This document shows, in pieces, positions 8,502-16,065 of a DNA stretch of 64,000 nt. The notes under the pieces were generated by a model. The model had not been told where the DNA came from and searched no databases. It saw only the letters and a program-made list of their open reading frames with translations. The position numbers were made by a program, and so were the translations under genes. Every line of letters begins with the position of its first letter. Position 1 is the stretch's first letter. This DNA comes from Candidatus Gastranaerophilales bacterium. Lineage in GTDB: Bacteria; Cyanobacteriota; Vampirovibrionia; Gastranaerophilales; Gastranaerophilaceae. Location of the stretch: assembly GCA_944323165.1 (NCBI GenBank), contig CALURK010000009.1, forward strand, positions 1-64,000. Reading direction: 5' to 3'.

Positions 8502-8530
8502 AAAAAAGACCTGCCGACGCAGGTCTTTTT
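8502..8530 (+). terminator. Rho-independent terminator of rpmE
   Basis: AAAAAAGACCTGC-cgac-GCAGGTCTTTTTT: a GC-rich stem followed by a T run. Confidence 0.9.
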
Positions 8531-8532
8531 TG

Positions 8533-8562
8533 TTGACAATATTAGTTGTATCAAGGTAAAAT
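8533..8562 (+). promoter_or_regulatory. Leaderless promoter of folK
   Basis: -35 TTGACA (8533-8538), 18-bp spacer, -10 TAAAAT (8557-8562), then only 6 nt (CTTACT) to the folK ATG. Transcription should start at or within a base or two of the start codon; there is no Shine-Dalgarno. Confidence 0.65.
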
Positions 8563-8568
8563 CTTACT

Positions 8569-9078
8569 ATGGCAATAGTTTTTTTATCGTTAGGTTCTAA
8601 TTTAGGTGACAGAGTCGGATATTTACAGCAAGCTACAAGCTTGCTTAGTGCGGTTCCTGAAATAAAGATTGTTGCAACTTCTTCTTTTTATGAGTCAGAG
8701 CCTTGGCAAATGGATTCAGAAAATTGGTTCGTTAACGCTGTTATACAAATTTCCACAACACTTGAGCCAGAAAAATTGCTAAAAGAGTGTCAAAGAATAG
8801 AATCACAGCTCGGAAGATCAAATATCCACAGGACTCCTAACGGAAATTATACAGATAGAACGATTGATATTGATATTTTATTTTATGATAACAAAATTAT
8901 TAATACTCCTGATTTGACTATTCCACACGAATTTTTCCACAAAAGAGCTTTCTTAATGGTTCCTATGCTTGAAATTGCTCAGGATTTTGTTCATCCTTTA
9001 TTTAACAAAACTGTTGCAGAATTGTATGAAGAGCTTGAGAATCCTGAAATGGTTGTACTTTATGGCACAAGGATATAA
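8569..9078 (+). CDS. folK: 2-amino-4-hydroxy-6-hydroxymethyldihydropteridine pyrophosphokinase
   Basis: HPPK transfers pyrophosphate from ATP to 6-hydroxymethyl-7,8-dihydropterin in folate synthesis. The 169-residue product has LSLGSNLGDR at the N-terminus, the FYESEPW segment and the HPPK signature NYTDRTIDIDILFYD (residues ~100-113) with the metal-binding Asp pair. The mRNA appears leaderless. Its last 17 bp overlap the next gene in another frame. FolE2, another pterin-pathway enzyme, is encoded 13 kb away. Confidence 0.96.
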   Translation: MAIVFLSLGSNLGDRVGYLQQATSLLSAVPEIKIVATSSFYESEPWQMDSENWFVNAVIQISTTLEPEKLLKECQRIESQLGRSNIHRTPNGNYTDRTIDIDILFYDNKIINTPDLTIPHEFFHKRAFLMVPMLEIAQDFVHPLFNKTVAELYEELENPEMVVLYGTRI

Positions 9079-10201
9079 AGATATTGCAATTATAGGAGCT
9101 GGCGCAGCAGGATGCTTTTGTACTTATTTCTTACTAAAAGCCGGATTTGATGTAACTTTATTTGATAAAGCTTCACCTCTGAGAACACTTTTGCCTACGG
9201 GTGGCGGAAGATGTAACCTTGCTCATGCCATTTTTGATTTTAAGGAGCTTGCTAAAAATTACCCGAGAGGCGAAAAATTTTTGTACTCAGTTTTTTCTAA
9301 ATTTTCTACTTCTGATACAGTTTCACTTTTTGAAGAAATTGGAATTGAGACATATACTCAAGAAAATGGGAGAATTTTTCCAACTTCAAACAGCGCAAAA
9401 GATGTTAGAGAAAAATTACTTAAAAAAATAAAGAATGCTAATTTTATAAAAGAAAATGTTCTTGAAATTTCTAAGCTTGACAAAGATTTTAAAATTAAAA
9501 CAACCAAAGCCGAATATTTATTCTCGGATGTTGTTGTTGCTATTGGCGGGAAATCTTCGTTAGATATATTAAAAAATTTAGATATTAATATTATTGAGCC
9601 TAAACCTTCTCTTGTCGGACTAAATACAAACATCAAATTTCCTGCAGGAATTGTTATAAAAAATGTTTTGTCCAAAGATATTAATCAATTTGGAGATATT
9701 TTATTTACACACTTTGGTATTTCTGGTCCTTTAACTTACACAATATCTTCAATTAAAGCAAGAGAAAGTTTTCCGTATAATCTAAGCTTTGATTTGTATC
9801 CTGAAACTTTAGACTTACAAAATTTATTTAACAAAAACCCACATAAAGATTTAAAAAATATACTTTCGGAATTTTTACCAATAAACTTTGTAAAATCACT
9901 TTTTCCTGAGTTAGGAGAAATTAAGGCGCACAAAATTGATGGAAAAGCACGAGATTTAATTTTAGATAAAATACATAATTTTGAACTCACAATATTCGGC
10001 ACAAATAAAGGTGAAGAAACAGTTACAGCAGGAGGAGTTGATTTAAAAGAAATCAATTCAAAAACCATGGAGTGCAAAAAATATCCACACCTATATTTTA
10101 TCGGAGAAGTTCTCGATATTGACGGATTTTGCGGAGGATTTAATCTCCAAAACGCTTGGTCTACAGCTTTTGTTGCGGCTCAAAATATAATTTCTATCTA
10201 A
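9062..10201 (+). CDS. YhiN/HI0933-family NAD(P)/FAD-dependent oxidoreductase
   Basis: Flavoprotein of uncertain substrate. The frame is open from 8969, but the dinucleotide-binding motif begins IAIIGAGAAGCF, so the ATG at 9062 (MAQGYKDIAIIG) is chosen, giving 379 residues and a 17-bp overlap with folK. The family hallmarks PTGGGRCNLAH (~48-58) and a C-terminal GEVLDIDGFCGGFNLQ-AW are present. Related proteins include BaiN, but nothing here shows bile-acid chemistry. It ends convergently, overlapping the next gene by 8 bp. Confidence 0.9.
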   Translation: MAQGYKDIAIIGAGAAGCFCTYFLLKAGFDVTLFDKASPLRTLLPTGGGRCNLAHAIFDFKELAKNYPRGEKFLYSVFSKFSTSDTVSLFEEIGIETYTQENGRIFPTSNSAKDVREKLLKKIKNANFIKENVLEISKLDKDFKIKTTKAEYLFSDVVVAIGGKSSLDILKNLDINIIEPKPSLVGLNTNIKFPAGIVIKNVLSKDINQFGDILFTHFGISGPLTYTISSIKARESFPYNLSFDLYPETLDLQNLFNKNPHKDLKNILSEFLPINFVKSLFPELGEIKAHKIDGKARDLILDKIHNFELTIFGTNKGEETVTAGGVDLKEINSKTMECKKYPHLYFIGEVLDIDGFCGGFNLQNAWSTAFVAAQNIISI

Positions 10202-10841
10202 TCAAAAGAATAAACCAAGGGTTATTTTTTGTATTATCCCCAAAGTGTGAGAACTGAATCATGCCACGCTTTTTGATGTTTATAAAACCTGTTAGAGGAT
10301 AAAGCTCAAATTTTGAATTACCCGACGTAAACGAATAGTTATAAAAATTTCTGTCTGTATCATTTAGAATAATTATCTTTAAATTACGTTTATCCTTCTT
10401 TATTTTTAGAGAATTAGTATTTGTTGAAAATTCTGAAATTTTGATTATTTTAAAATCAGGAAAAAGTGCCTGAACTTCTTCTTCCGTCAACTCTCTTCTG
10501 CTTAATAAATTATCAGAATATGTGTAATCATAAAATTTCAGATCTTGATTGGAATATCCGATTAAATCCCCGTTTTTTATAAATTCATATTGGCATCCTG
10601 TTGTGAAAGCAAAAGTTCCATCAGAATTATAAAACTCAGAGTAACTTCCTGTACCGTCTGAAATCATCTTTACGAAATAATCATAATCTTTTCTTGGAAC
10701 TTTATCTGTCCACACATCATTAACTATCTTTAATTTACCCTCTTCTTTTATGCCCTTATACGGAATGCTGAGCAATTCTGATGCTTGAACATTCAGAACC
10801 AGTCCTGATAATATCAATAAGCTAAAAAAAATCTTTCTCAT
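10194..10841 (-). CDS. Secreted hypothetical protein
   Basis: 215 residues with a clear signal peptide (MRKIFFSLLILSGLVLNVQA, cleavage likely after VQA), so it is exported to the periplasm or beyond. The mature part is polar with repeated aromatic residues and no recognised motif. A CAGGAGAG ribosome site supports the start. It is divergent from the next gene and convergent with the oxidoreductase. Function unknown. Confidence 0.8.
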   Translation of the reverse strand: MRKIFFSLLILSGLVLNVQASELLSIPYKGIKEEGKLKIVNDVWTDKVPRKDYDYFVKMISDGTGSYSEFYNSDGTFAFTTGCQYEFIKNGDLIGYSNQDLKFYDYTYSDNLLSRRELTEEEVQALFPDFKIIKISEFSTNTNSLKIKKDKRNLKIIILNDTDRNFYNYSFTSGNSKFELYPLTGFINIKKRGMIQFSHFGDNTKNNPWFILLIR

Positions 10842-10943
10842 ATAAAACTCTCCTGAGGTTTCATTATACAGGAATATACAAACATCTGCAACCTCAACTT
10901 TTTGCAGGATGAATGATATTAATAAATATTATATTATATAGCT

Positions 10944-11456
10944 ATGAGTTTAGTATCGAATTTTGTCGGAAATATATCTTCTATAGGTTTAAACAACAGT
11001 GTTAGCTCAACACCAAGTTTTGATTTGAATGATACAACATTTTCCGAACTTTTGGAAAAGCAATTAAATAAAAGTTCACAAGTTCAAAATTCTTCTACCA
11101 ATCTTATAGATGGTTTAGGAATGCCTCCGGGAATTCAAATTGAAAATCTTGACGGGACAGATTTTTCTGAGACAGCACAAGATCAAGTCGAAGCAGTAGG
11201 AGAAAAAATCGATACGACTGAAACAGATAACACAACTAATCCTTTTGATATGAACAACGACGGAGATGTTACCACATCAGAAGTTGTGACTTTCTTCTCC
11301 TCACTTTTGAACAACAATTCTCAAGGTCAAAATGCCCGTTCAGAATTGTTCGATTTTGCAAAAAAACAAGCAACCAACTTTTATAATACATATTCAAGAA
11401 GCGTCGTAACTGACTTAAAAGAATTCGTAGATGATATTCAAGGTAAGATTAGCTAA
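10944..11456 (+). CDS. Hypothetical protein with a single EF-hand-like loop
   Basis: 170 residues, acidic and Ser/Asn/Thr-rich, no signal peptide. Near residues 92-103 the loop DMNNDGDVTTSE fits the calcium-binding EF-hand/dockerin pattern DxNxDGxxxxxE. The C-terminal part looks helical. There is no Shine-Dalgarno and a TATTAT hexamer ends 6 nt before the ATG, so the mRNA may be leaderless (the -35 is poor). A second EF-hand-like orphan is at 35670-36278. Confidence 0.75.
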   Translation: MSLVSNFVGNISSIGLNNSVSSTPSFDLNDTTFSELLEKQLNKSSQVQNSSTNLIDGLGMPPGIQIENLDGTDFSETAQDQVEAVGEKIDTTETDNTTNPFDMNNDGDVTTSEVVTFFSSLLNNNSQGQNARSELFDFAKKQATNFYNTYSRSVVTDLKEFVDDIQGKIS

Positions 11457-11622
11457 AATTTTTTTCTCTACTATTTTGCTTCTCAACAAGAATTAACATT
11501 TCCTCAAAAAACGGAAGATATTTTTTTATCGGGATATTACCATCCTTCTTGCGTTTACACCAGTAAATTAATAGTGTTAGCATATTATTAAGTATATTGA
11601 ATGTTTGTTCTTCTGTGTACAT
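11449..11622 (-). CDS. Small hypothetical protein (57 aa)
   Basis: A 57-codon frame opening MYTEEQTFNILNNMLTLLIY, then a basic WCKRKKDGN patch and an acidic C-terminal helix (FFEEMLILVEKQ). A GAGGT ribosome-site candidate sits 4 nt before the ATG. It is divergent from the XRE regulator at 11689, sharing a 66-bp control region, and overlaps the end of the preceding gene by 8 bp. Function unknown; possibly the regulator's target or partner. Confidence 0.5.
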   Translation of the reverse strand: MYTEEQTFNILNNMLTLLIYWCKRKKDGNIPIKKYLPFFEEMLILVEKQNSREKNFS

Positions 11623-11644
11623 AACCACCTCGCATTATTCAATT

Positions 11645-11664
11645 ATATATGAATACACATATAT
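11645..11664. promoter_or_regulatory. Inverted repeat, candidate operator of the XRE regulator
   Basis: ATATATG-aataca-CATATAT is an exact 7-bp inverted repeat lying between the 57-aa gene and the divergent XRE gene and overlapping the latter's -35 region, the usual place for an autoregulatory operator. Confidence 0.45.
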
Positions 11665-11682
11665 GTCAATAAAAAGTAAAAT
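11654..11682 (+). promoter_or_regulatory. Leaderless promoter of the XRE regulator
   Basis: -35 TACACA (11654-11659), 17-bp spacer, -10 TAAAAT (11677-11682), then 6 nt to the ATG at 11689. No Shine-Dalgarno. Confidence 0.5.
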
Positions 11683-11688
11683 TATTTC

Positions 11689-11910
11689 ATGCAGAAAAGC
11701 GAATTGTACAAAATCATTGGGAAAAATATCCAGAAACAACGACTTATCCAAGGATATACGCAGGAAACTTTTGCAGAACTCATGGGAGTTAGCTGGAGTT
11801 ATGTTTCAAAAATTGAATCCGGTATTTTAAATTTGTCATTAGGGAAAATTTTAGAAATTGCCGACTATCTTAACATAGAAATTGATTTGCTACTTAAAAC
11901 AAAAAACTAA
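11689..11910 (+). CDS. Small XRE-family transcriptional regulator
   Basis: 73 residues, essentially one Cro/C1 helix-turn-helix (IGKNIQKQRLIQGYTQETFAE, then VSWSYVSKIESGILNLSLGK, residues ~10-53) and a short C-terminal helix. Its size and layout resemble the regulator at 7735-7956. An inverted repeat in its promoter suggests autoregulation, possibly with control of the divergent 57-aa gene. Confidence 0.85.
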   Translation: MQKSELYKIIGKNIQKQRLIQGYTQETFAELMGVSWSYVSKIESGILNLSLGKILEIADYLNIEIDLLLKTKN

Positions 11911-11943
11911 AATTTATCTTTTTACCTATACATTTACCCCCGA

Positions 11944-11971
11944 TTGATTTACCCCCTGTTTGTTTTATAAT
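11944..11971 (+). promoter_or_regulatory. Promoter of the scaffold/GGGtGRT operon, with tandem ATTTACCCCC
   Basis: -35 TTGATT (11944-11949), 16-bp spacer, consensus -10 TATAAT (11966-11971). Two copies of ATTTACCCCC, 15 bp apart, flank and overlap the -35, suggesting a bound activator or repressor of unknown identity. Confidence 0.6.
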
Positions 11972-12021
11972 TAAGTTATTGGAAAAAAGATAGCTTTATT
12001 TTTGATTAATAAGGAGGTCAA

Positions 12022-12723
12022 ATGGGCAAAATTGAAATTACGCATGAAATCGAAGAAAAATGCTGCGTACACCGCGGTGTAAAAGGTATTCCAGCTCCAA
12101 TTCCGCAAGAAGGTGAATGGACTAAATGTAAAGAAATTACTGATATTTCAGGTTTAACTCACGGCTGCGGCTGCTGTGCTCCTCAACAAGGTACTTGTAA
12201 ACTTACTCTTAACGTTAAAAACGGAGTTATTCAAGAAGCTTTGGTTGAAACTCTTGGTTGCTCAGGCATGACTCACTCTGCTGCTATGGCTGGTGAAATT
12301 CTTCCTGGAAAAACTATTTTAGAAGCTTTGAATACTGACCTTGTTTGTGACGCTATCAACGTTGCTATGAGAGAATTATTCTTGCAAATCGTTTACGGTA
12401 GAACTCAAACAGCTTTCTCTGAAAACGGACTTCCTGTTGGTGCAGGACTTGAAGATTTAGGTAAAGGTTTACGCTCTCAAGTTGGTACTATCCACTCTAC
12501 TAAACAAAAAGGCGTTAGATACCTTGAATTAGCAGAAGGATATATTCTTGAACTTGGTCTTGACAAAAACGACGAAGTTATCGGTTATAAATTCGTTAAC
12601 CTTGGAAAAGTTATGGATGCTATTAAAGCAGGCGTTGATCCTAAGGAAGCTTACGAAAAGAATATCGGAACTTACGGCAGATTTGCTGACGCTGTTAAGA
12701 CTATCGATCCTCGTAAAGAATAG
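12022..12723 (+). CDS. NifU-like iron-sulfur cluster scaffold protein (GGGtGRT partner)
   Basis: 233 residues resembling the NifU/IscU-like scaffold annotated next to GGGtGRT proteins. Cysteines available for metal are C14-C15, C36, the cluster C49/C51/C52/C59 and C80 in an LGCSGMTHS motif. A perfect AAGGAGG ribosome site and a consensus promoter imply strong expression. It is followed, after a duplicated structured repeat, by the GGGtGRT gene. No cysteine desulfurase is nearby, so a general Isc/Suf role is not shown; the assignment rests on partner and cysteine pattern. Confidence 0.8.
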   Translation: MGKIEITHEIEEKCCVHRGVKGIPAPIPQEGEWTKCKEITDISGLTHGCGCCAPQQGTCKLTLNVKNGVIQEALVETLGCSGMTHSAAMAGEILPGKTILEALNTDLVCDAINVAMRELFLQIVYGRTQTAFSENGLPVGAGLEDLGKGLRSQVGTIHSTKQKGVRYLELAEGYILELGLDKNDEVIGYKFVNLGKVMDAIKAGVDPKEAYEKNIGTYGRFADAVKTIDPRKE

Positions 12724-12725
12724 TG

Positions 12726-12811
12726 CTACGCACGTAGACATTTGGTCGGGGAACGATCGTAAAACTACAAACCAAAAGAAACTTTACCGATTCCCCTCAA
12801 AGTAAAACTAC
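12726..12811 (+). repeat. Structured intercistronic element, copy A1
   Basis: 86-nt element: near-palindrome CTACGCACGTAG, core CATTTGGTC, stem GGGGAA (12748-12753) pairing with TTCCCC (12791-12796), and AAAACTAC both in the loop and at the 3' end. The same architecture with a different but still complementary stem occurs at 53383-53574. Located inside the scaffold-GGGtGRT operon. Confidence 0.7.
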
Positions 12812-12833
12812 AAGACAAATAAAGATACAATTG

Positions 12834-12878
12834 CTACGCACGTAGGCATTTGGTCAGGGAACAATCGTAAAACTACAA
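12834..12878 (+). repeat. Structured intercistronic element, truncated copy A2
   Basis: Repeats the 5' half of A1 almost exactly (CTACGCACGTAG, CATTTGGTCAGGGAA, AAAACTACAA) with a 108-bp period, but the 3' arm is absent; the GGGtGRT ribosome site begins in its place. Confidence 0.65.
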
Positions 12879-12901
12879 ATTAGAAAAAAGGGAAATAAAT
12901 T

Positions 12902-13903
12902 ATGACAGTAAAATTTGAAGGACAAGACAGGCGCGAAGCTACTCTTAAAAAAGTTTTACCTGAATACGGTTTCAAATCTTTGGAAGATGCTCGCGAATTA
13001 TGCTTATCAAAAGGCATCGATGTTGATGCTATCGTAAAAGGTATTCAACCTATCGCGTTCGATAACGCATCTTGGGCTTATACTTTAGGCTGCGCTATCG
13101 CTATTAAAAAAGGAATCAAAACTGCAGCAGAAGCTGCAGAAGCTATCGGTATCGGTTTGCAGGCATTTGCTGTACCGGGTTCAGTCGGTGACACAAGAAA
13201 AGTTGGTTTAGGCCACGGTAACTTGGCTGCTATGCTACTTAGAGAAGAAACTGATTGCTTCTGCTTCTTAGCTGGTCACGAATCTTTCGCAGCTGCAGAA
13301 GGTGCTATCGGTATCGCAAGAAACGCTAACAAAGTTAGAAAATCACCTTTAAGAGTTATCTTGAACGGTTTGGGTAAAGATGCTGCTTATCTTATCGCAA
13401 GAATTAACGGCTTTACTCACGTTGAAACAGAATACAACTACAAGACAGGCGAATTAAAAGTTGTTAAAGAAACTCCGTTCTCAGAAGGCGAAAGAGCTAA
13501 AGTTAAATGCTACGGCGCAGATGACGTTAACGAAGGTGTTGCCATTATGATTAAAGAAGGTGTTGATGTTTCTATTACTGGTAACTCAACTAACCCTACA
13601 AGATTCCAACACCCTGTTGCTGGTACTTACAAAAAATGGTGCTGGGAAAATGGTAGAAAATACTTCTCAGTAGCATCTGGCGGTGGTACTGGTAGAACTC
13701 TTCACCCAGATAACGTTGCAGCTGGTCCTGCTTCTTACGGTATGACTGATACTATGGGCAGAATGCACGGTGATGCACAATTTGCTGGTTCATCTTCTGT
13801 TCCTGCTCACGTTGAAATGATGGGCGTTATCGGTATGGGTAACAACCCTATGGTTGGTGCTACTGTTGCCGTTGCTGTTGCAGTTGAAAAAGCTATGACA
13901 TAG
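12902..13903 (+). CDS. GGGtGRT family protein
   Basis: 333 residues carrying the motif that names the family, GGGTGRT at residues 260-266, inside a conserved SVASGGGTGRTLHPDN stretch, plus the glycine-rich PGSVGDTRKVGLGHGN near residue 95. The biochemical role of the family is not established; consistent pairing with an Fe-S scaffold-like protein suggests metal-cluster or redox chemistry in the cytoplasm. Codon choice (many GCT, AAC, TTC) suggests high expression. The operon ends in a strong terminator. Confidence 0.9.
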   Translation: MTVKFEGQDRREATLKKVLPEYGFKSLEDARELCLSKGIDVDAIVKGIQPIAFDNASWAYTLGCAIAIKKGIKTAAEAAEAIGIGLQAFAVPGSVGDTRKVGLGHGNLAAMLLREETDCFCFLAGHESFAAAEGAIGIARNANKVRKSPLRVILNGLGKDAAYLIARINGFTHVETEYNYKTGELKVVKETPFSEGERAKVKCYGADDVNEGVAIMIKEGVDVSITGNSTNPTRFQHPVAGTYKKWCWENGRKYFSVASGGGTGRTLHPDNVAAGPASYGMTDTMGRMHGDAQFAGSSSVPAHVEMMGVIGMGNNPMVGATVAVAVAVEKAMT

Positions 13904-13920
13904 AGATAAGTAATTACAAT

Positions 13921-13954
13921 AAAAAGTCCTAAGCAAAAATGCTTAGGACTTTTT
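13921..13954 (+). terminator. Terminator of the scaffold/GGGtGRT operon
   Basis: 15-bp perfect stem AAAAAGTCCTAAGCA / TGCTTAGGACTTTTT with a 4-nt loop and T tail. Confidence 0.92.
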
Positions 13955-13971
13955 ATGTTACTTTTTGTAAA
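13954..13971 (-). promoter_or_regulatory. HLR1-like repeat after the GGGtGRT operon
   Basis: Minus-strand TTTACAAA-AA-GTAACATA, 15 of 16 consensus positions. It lies 71-88 bp before the 14042 gene; no good promoter was placed there, so relevance is uncertain. Confidence 0.25.
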
Positions 13972-14041
13972 ATTTACTTTGCAAAACTAGCAAACTTTAT
14001 TTTTACAAGATTTAATATAAACAAGATAGAAGGAGTATAAG

Positions 14042-14431
14042 ATGAAAATTCAAAAAATTACAACAAATTATCAAATAAGGAATAATACGCAAAGCTTTAA
14101 AGGTATTGTTAATGGTAAATATTATGAAGACTGGATTATTAAAGAAGCAAAAGAAGCCTTTGACGATCCTAAGTGGAGAAATAAATTTTTAAAAAATAAA
14201 AAAACAGTAACAGAATCGTTAAAAACTTGGCAAGATACACTAGATACTGGCGGTGATACAGAAAACAAAGTAACACGTGCTCTTATGGGAATTTTTTCGT
14301 TGGGTGCAACTGAAGTTGGCTATGGAGCTCTCGGTATTATAGAAGATCAACAAAAAAATAAAGAAATTGACAGAAATATAGAAAAAATCGAAAATTGCAT
14401 GGTCGATTTAAACAAAGAAAAAAACAGGTAG
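14042..14431 (+). CDS. Lineage-specific hypothetical protein with N-terminal SFKG motif
   Basis: 129 residues, starting with a polar Asn/Thr/Gln-rich leader that ends in QSFKG (residues 17-21). A weakly hydrophobic Gly-rich segment (GIFSLGATEVGYGALGII, ~80-97) may associate with a membrane. The rest is charged and helical. AAGGAG ribosome site. Four bases before the AAA+ gene, so they probably act together. No known family recognised. Confidence 0.7.
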   Translation: MKIQKITTNYQIRNNTQSFKGIVNGKYYEDWIIKEAKEAFDDPKWRNKFLKNKKTVTESLKTWQDTLDTGGDTENKVTRALMGIFSLGATEVGYGALGIIEDQQKNKEIDRNIEKIENCMVDLNKEKNR

Positions 14432-14435
14432 ATAA

Positions 14436-15605
14436 ATGCTAATTACACCAATTTCACAAACAAATTATAGTTTTAAAAAAGAGGATTCTCGTTCTGTTCA
14501 AACCAAACAAAACAAAAACAAAACGGACAGAGTTTTACTATATTCACTTATGGGATTTAGCGCACTAATGGCTATTAGTATGCTTGATAGAACTTCTAAA
14601 ACACGATTGCAAAAATTATTTGCAGAAGAAGTAGAATGCAAAAATAAAACAAGAGAAATTAATTTGCACAAGCCTGTTGAAATGGAAATAAAGTCTTTTA
14701 AGGATGACACTACGGTAGAATCCATTGACAATCTGGTAGGTTTAAACAAAATAAAAGATTTTGTTAATAAATACCAAACATTGTTATCCAACAAAAAAAC
14801 AGCACGGGAACATAACATTGAACCTGTTTCGTCCATATTATTTTGGGGAGTGCCCGGTACGGGTAAAACGACCGCAGCAAAGGGTATAGCTAAAAAACTT
14901 GATGCAGATTTTATTCAAATTGATAAAGAACTTTTTGACTCTGAGTTTGTTTCAGTAAGTGCCAGACAATTAACTACGTTAGTTGACCAAATAGAACAAC
15001 ACGCGAAAAATAATCCTAATAAGCAAATTGTAGTTTTTATGGATGAAATTGACGGCACCATGTCTATTGACAAAGGAAATAATTCTAAGCATTCCGAGGA
15101 CTTAGTAAACACATTAAAAAAAGCTATGACTCATTTACAACAAGAATGTGAGAATGTAATCTTTATTGGAGCAACAAACAAAGATCCAAACGGGCTGAAA
15201 AGCGACAACACCGCAGTTAGATTAAACACTGCGATTTTAAGCAGATTTAATTATCAGTTTGAATTAGATTTACCACAACCAAAATATATTAAAGAAGCTT
15301 GGGAAAAACTTATAAAAACGCAAAGTGGCAAAGTAAAATTTACCGATAGACAAAATGAAATTATCTCACAAAAATTCCATGAATTAGGAATGTCTTACAG
15401 GGATATAAAAAATATTTCTAACAAAATGAACATTGAGGATGCTGTTGAATTTTGCAGAAATGGCAGTTACAATTCTAAGAAAAATTTGATAAAAGTTCTA
15501 AGAGAGGATGAAAAAATCGGCTACAATTCGGTAAAAAAACAAAGTATGGAACAAAAGAAAAAAGAATGTATTATTAAAGAACTTGAAGAATCTCTTTCAA
15601 AATAA
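14436..15605 (+). CDS. Membrane-anchored AAA+ ATPase
   Basis: 389 residues. Order: polar leader with YSFKK (11-15), one predicted membrane helix (~33-50), linker, AAA+ core with Walker A GVPGTGKT (138-145), Walker B VVFMDEID (199-206), sensor-1 GATN and a C-terminal helical lid. This layout is that of FtsH/BCS1-type AAA+ proteins that act on substrates at a membrane, but no zinc-protease HExxH is present, so it would be a remodelling ATPase. Partner is probably the preceding 129-aa protein. Substrate unknown. Confidence 0.85.
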   Translation: MLITPISQTNYSFKKEDSRSVQTKQNKNKTDRVLLYSLMGFSALMAISMLDRTSKTRLQKLFAEEVECKNKTREINLHKPVEMEIKSFKDDTTVESIDNLVGLNKIKDFVNKYQTLLSNKKTAREHNIEPVSSILFWGVPGTGKTTAAKGIAKKLDADFIQIDKELFDSEFVSVSARQLTTLVDQIEQHAKNNPNKQIVVFMDEIDGTMSIDKGNNSKHSEDLVNTLKKAMTHLQQECENVIFIGATNKDPNGLKSDNTAVRLNTAILSRFNYQFELDLPQPKYIKEAWEKLIKTQSGKVKFTDRQNEIISQKFHELGMSYRDIKNISNKMNIEDAVEFCRNGSYNSKKNLIKVLREDEKIGYNSVKKQSMEQKKKECIIKELEESLSK

Positions 15606-15617
15606 AATTTTTAAAAC

Positions 15618-15646
15618 AAAACGCTCCAAAAATTCGGAGCGTTTTT
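15618..15646. terminator. Terminator between convergent genes
   Basis: AAACGCTCC-loop-GGAGCGTTTTT, serving the AAA+ gene and, in reverse, probably the 15662 gene. Confidence 0.85.
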
Positions 15647-15661
15647 GGTTTAATACTTTAA

Positions 15662-15961
15662 CTATGCTATCACAGAGAATCCTTTATCTAATGACTCTTC
15701 TTTTGCTTTTTGATTAGCAACAAGATTATTCAAGATATTATTTTTAAATTCGCTGGCTTTTTTCATTTTTTTGTAATCGAAACTTGAAGTTATCAACCCT
15801 GAATTAACAAATACACGGCTGCCTTTTTGAGCAATTTTAACATTTCTTCCGAATTGTTTAGCTACATTATTGATTTCCGCATTGGCACTATTTAACATAG
15901 CTTCTACATAACCGTCAACTTTTCCTACTGTACTTACTCTGTTTAAAGAATTTACGTTCAT
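15662..15961 (-). CDS. Small hypothetical protein (99 aa)
   Basis: The ATG at 15961 (MNVNSLNRVSTVGK) is preceded by AAGGAG at 8-nt spacing, better than the upstream start at 15982. The product is polar, Asn/Lys-rich and helical, with a central KIAQKGSRVFVNSG strand-like segment. No signal peptide or known motif. It lies between two lineage-specific genes. Function unknown. Confidence 0.65.
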   Translation of the reverse strand: MNVNSLNRVSTVGKVDGYVEAMLNSANAEINNVAKQFGRNVKIAQKGSRVFVNSGLITSSFDYKKMKKASEFKNNILNNLVANQKAKEESLDKGFSVIA

Positions 15962-16065
15962 GATACATTCTCCTTTTTGCATTATTAAAACACATAAAAA
16001 AATAATTTGCTAGCAAATTAAAAAATTTTCATGTTTTCTTTTCTTATACATATCTTGGAGGTTTT

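Noticed and set aside
12726-12878. CRISPR array or integron attC sites
   Set aside because: Only two copies, with no regular spacers, no cas or integrase genes and no attC core sequences.
14436-15605. FtsH-type membrane protease
   Set aside because: Only the AAA+ part and one membrane helix are present; there is no HExxH zinc-protease domain.
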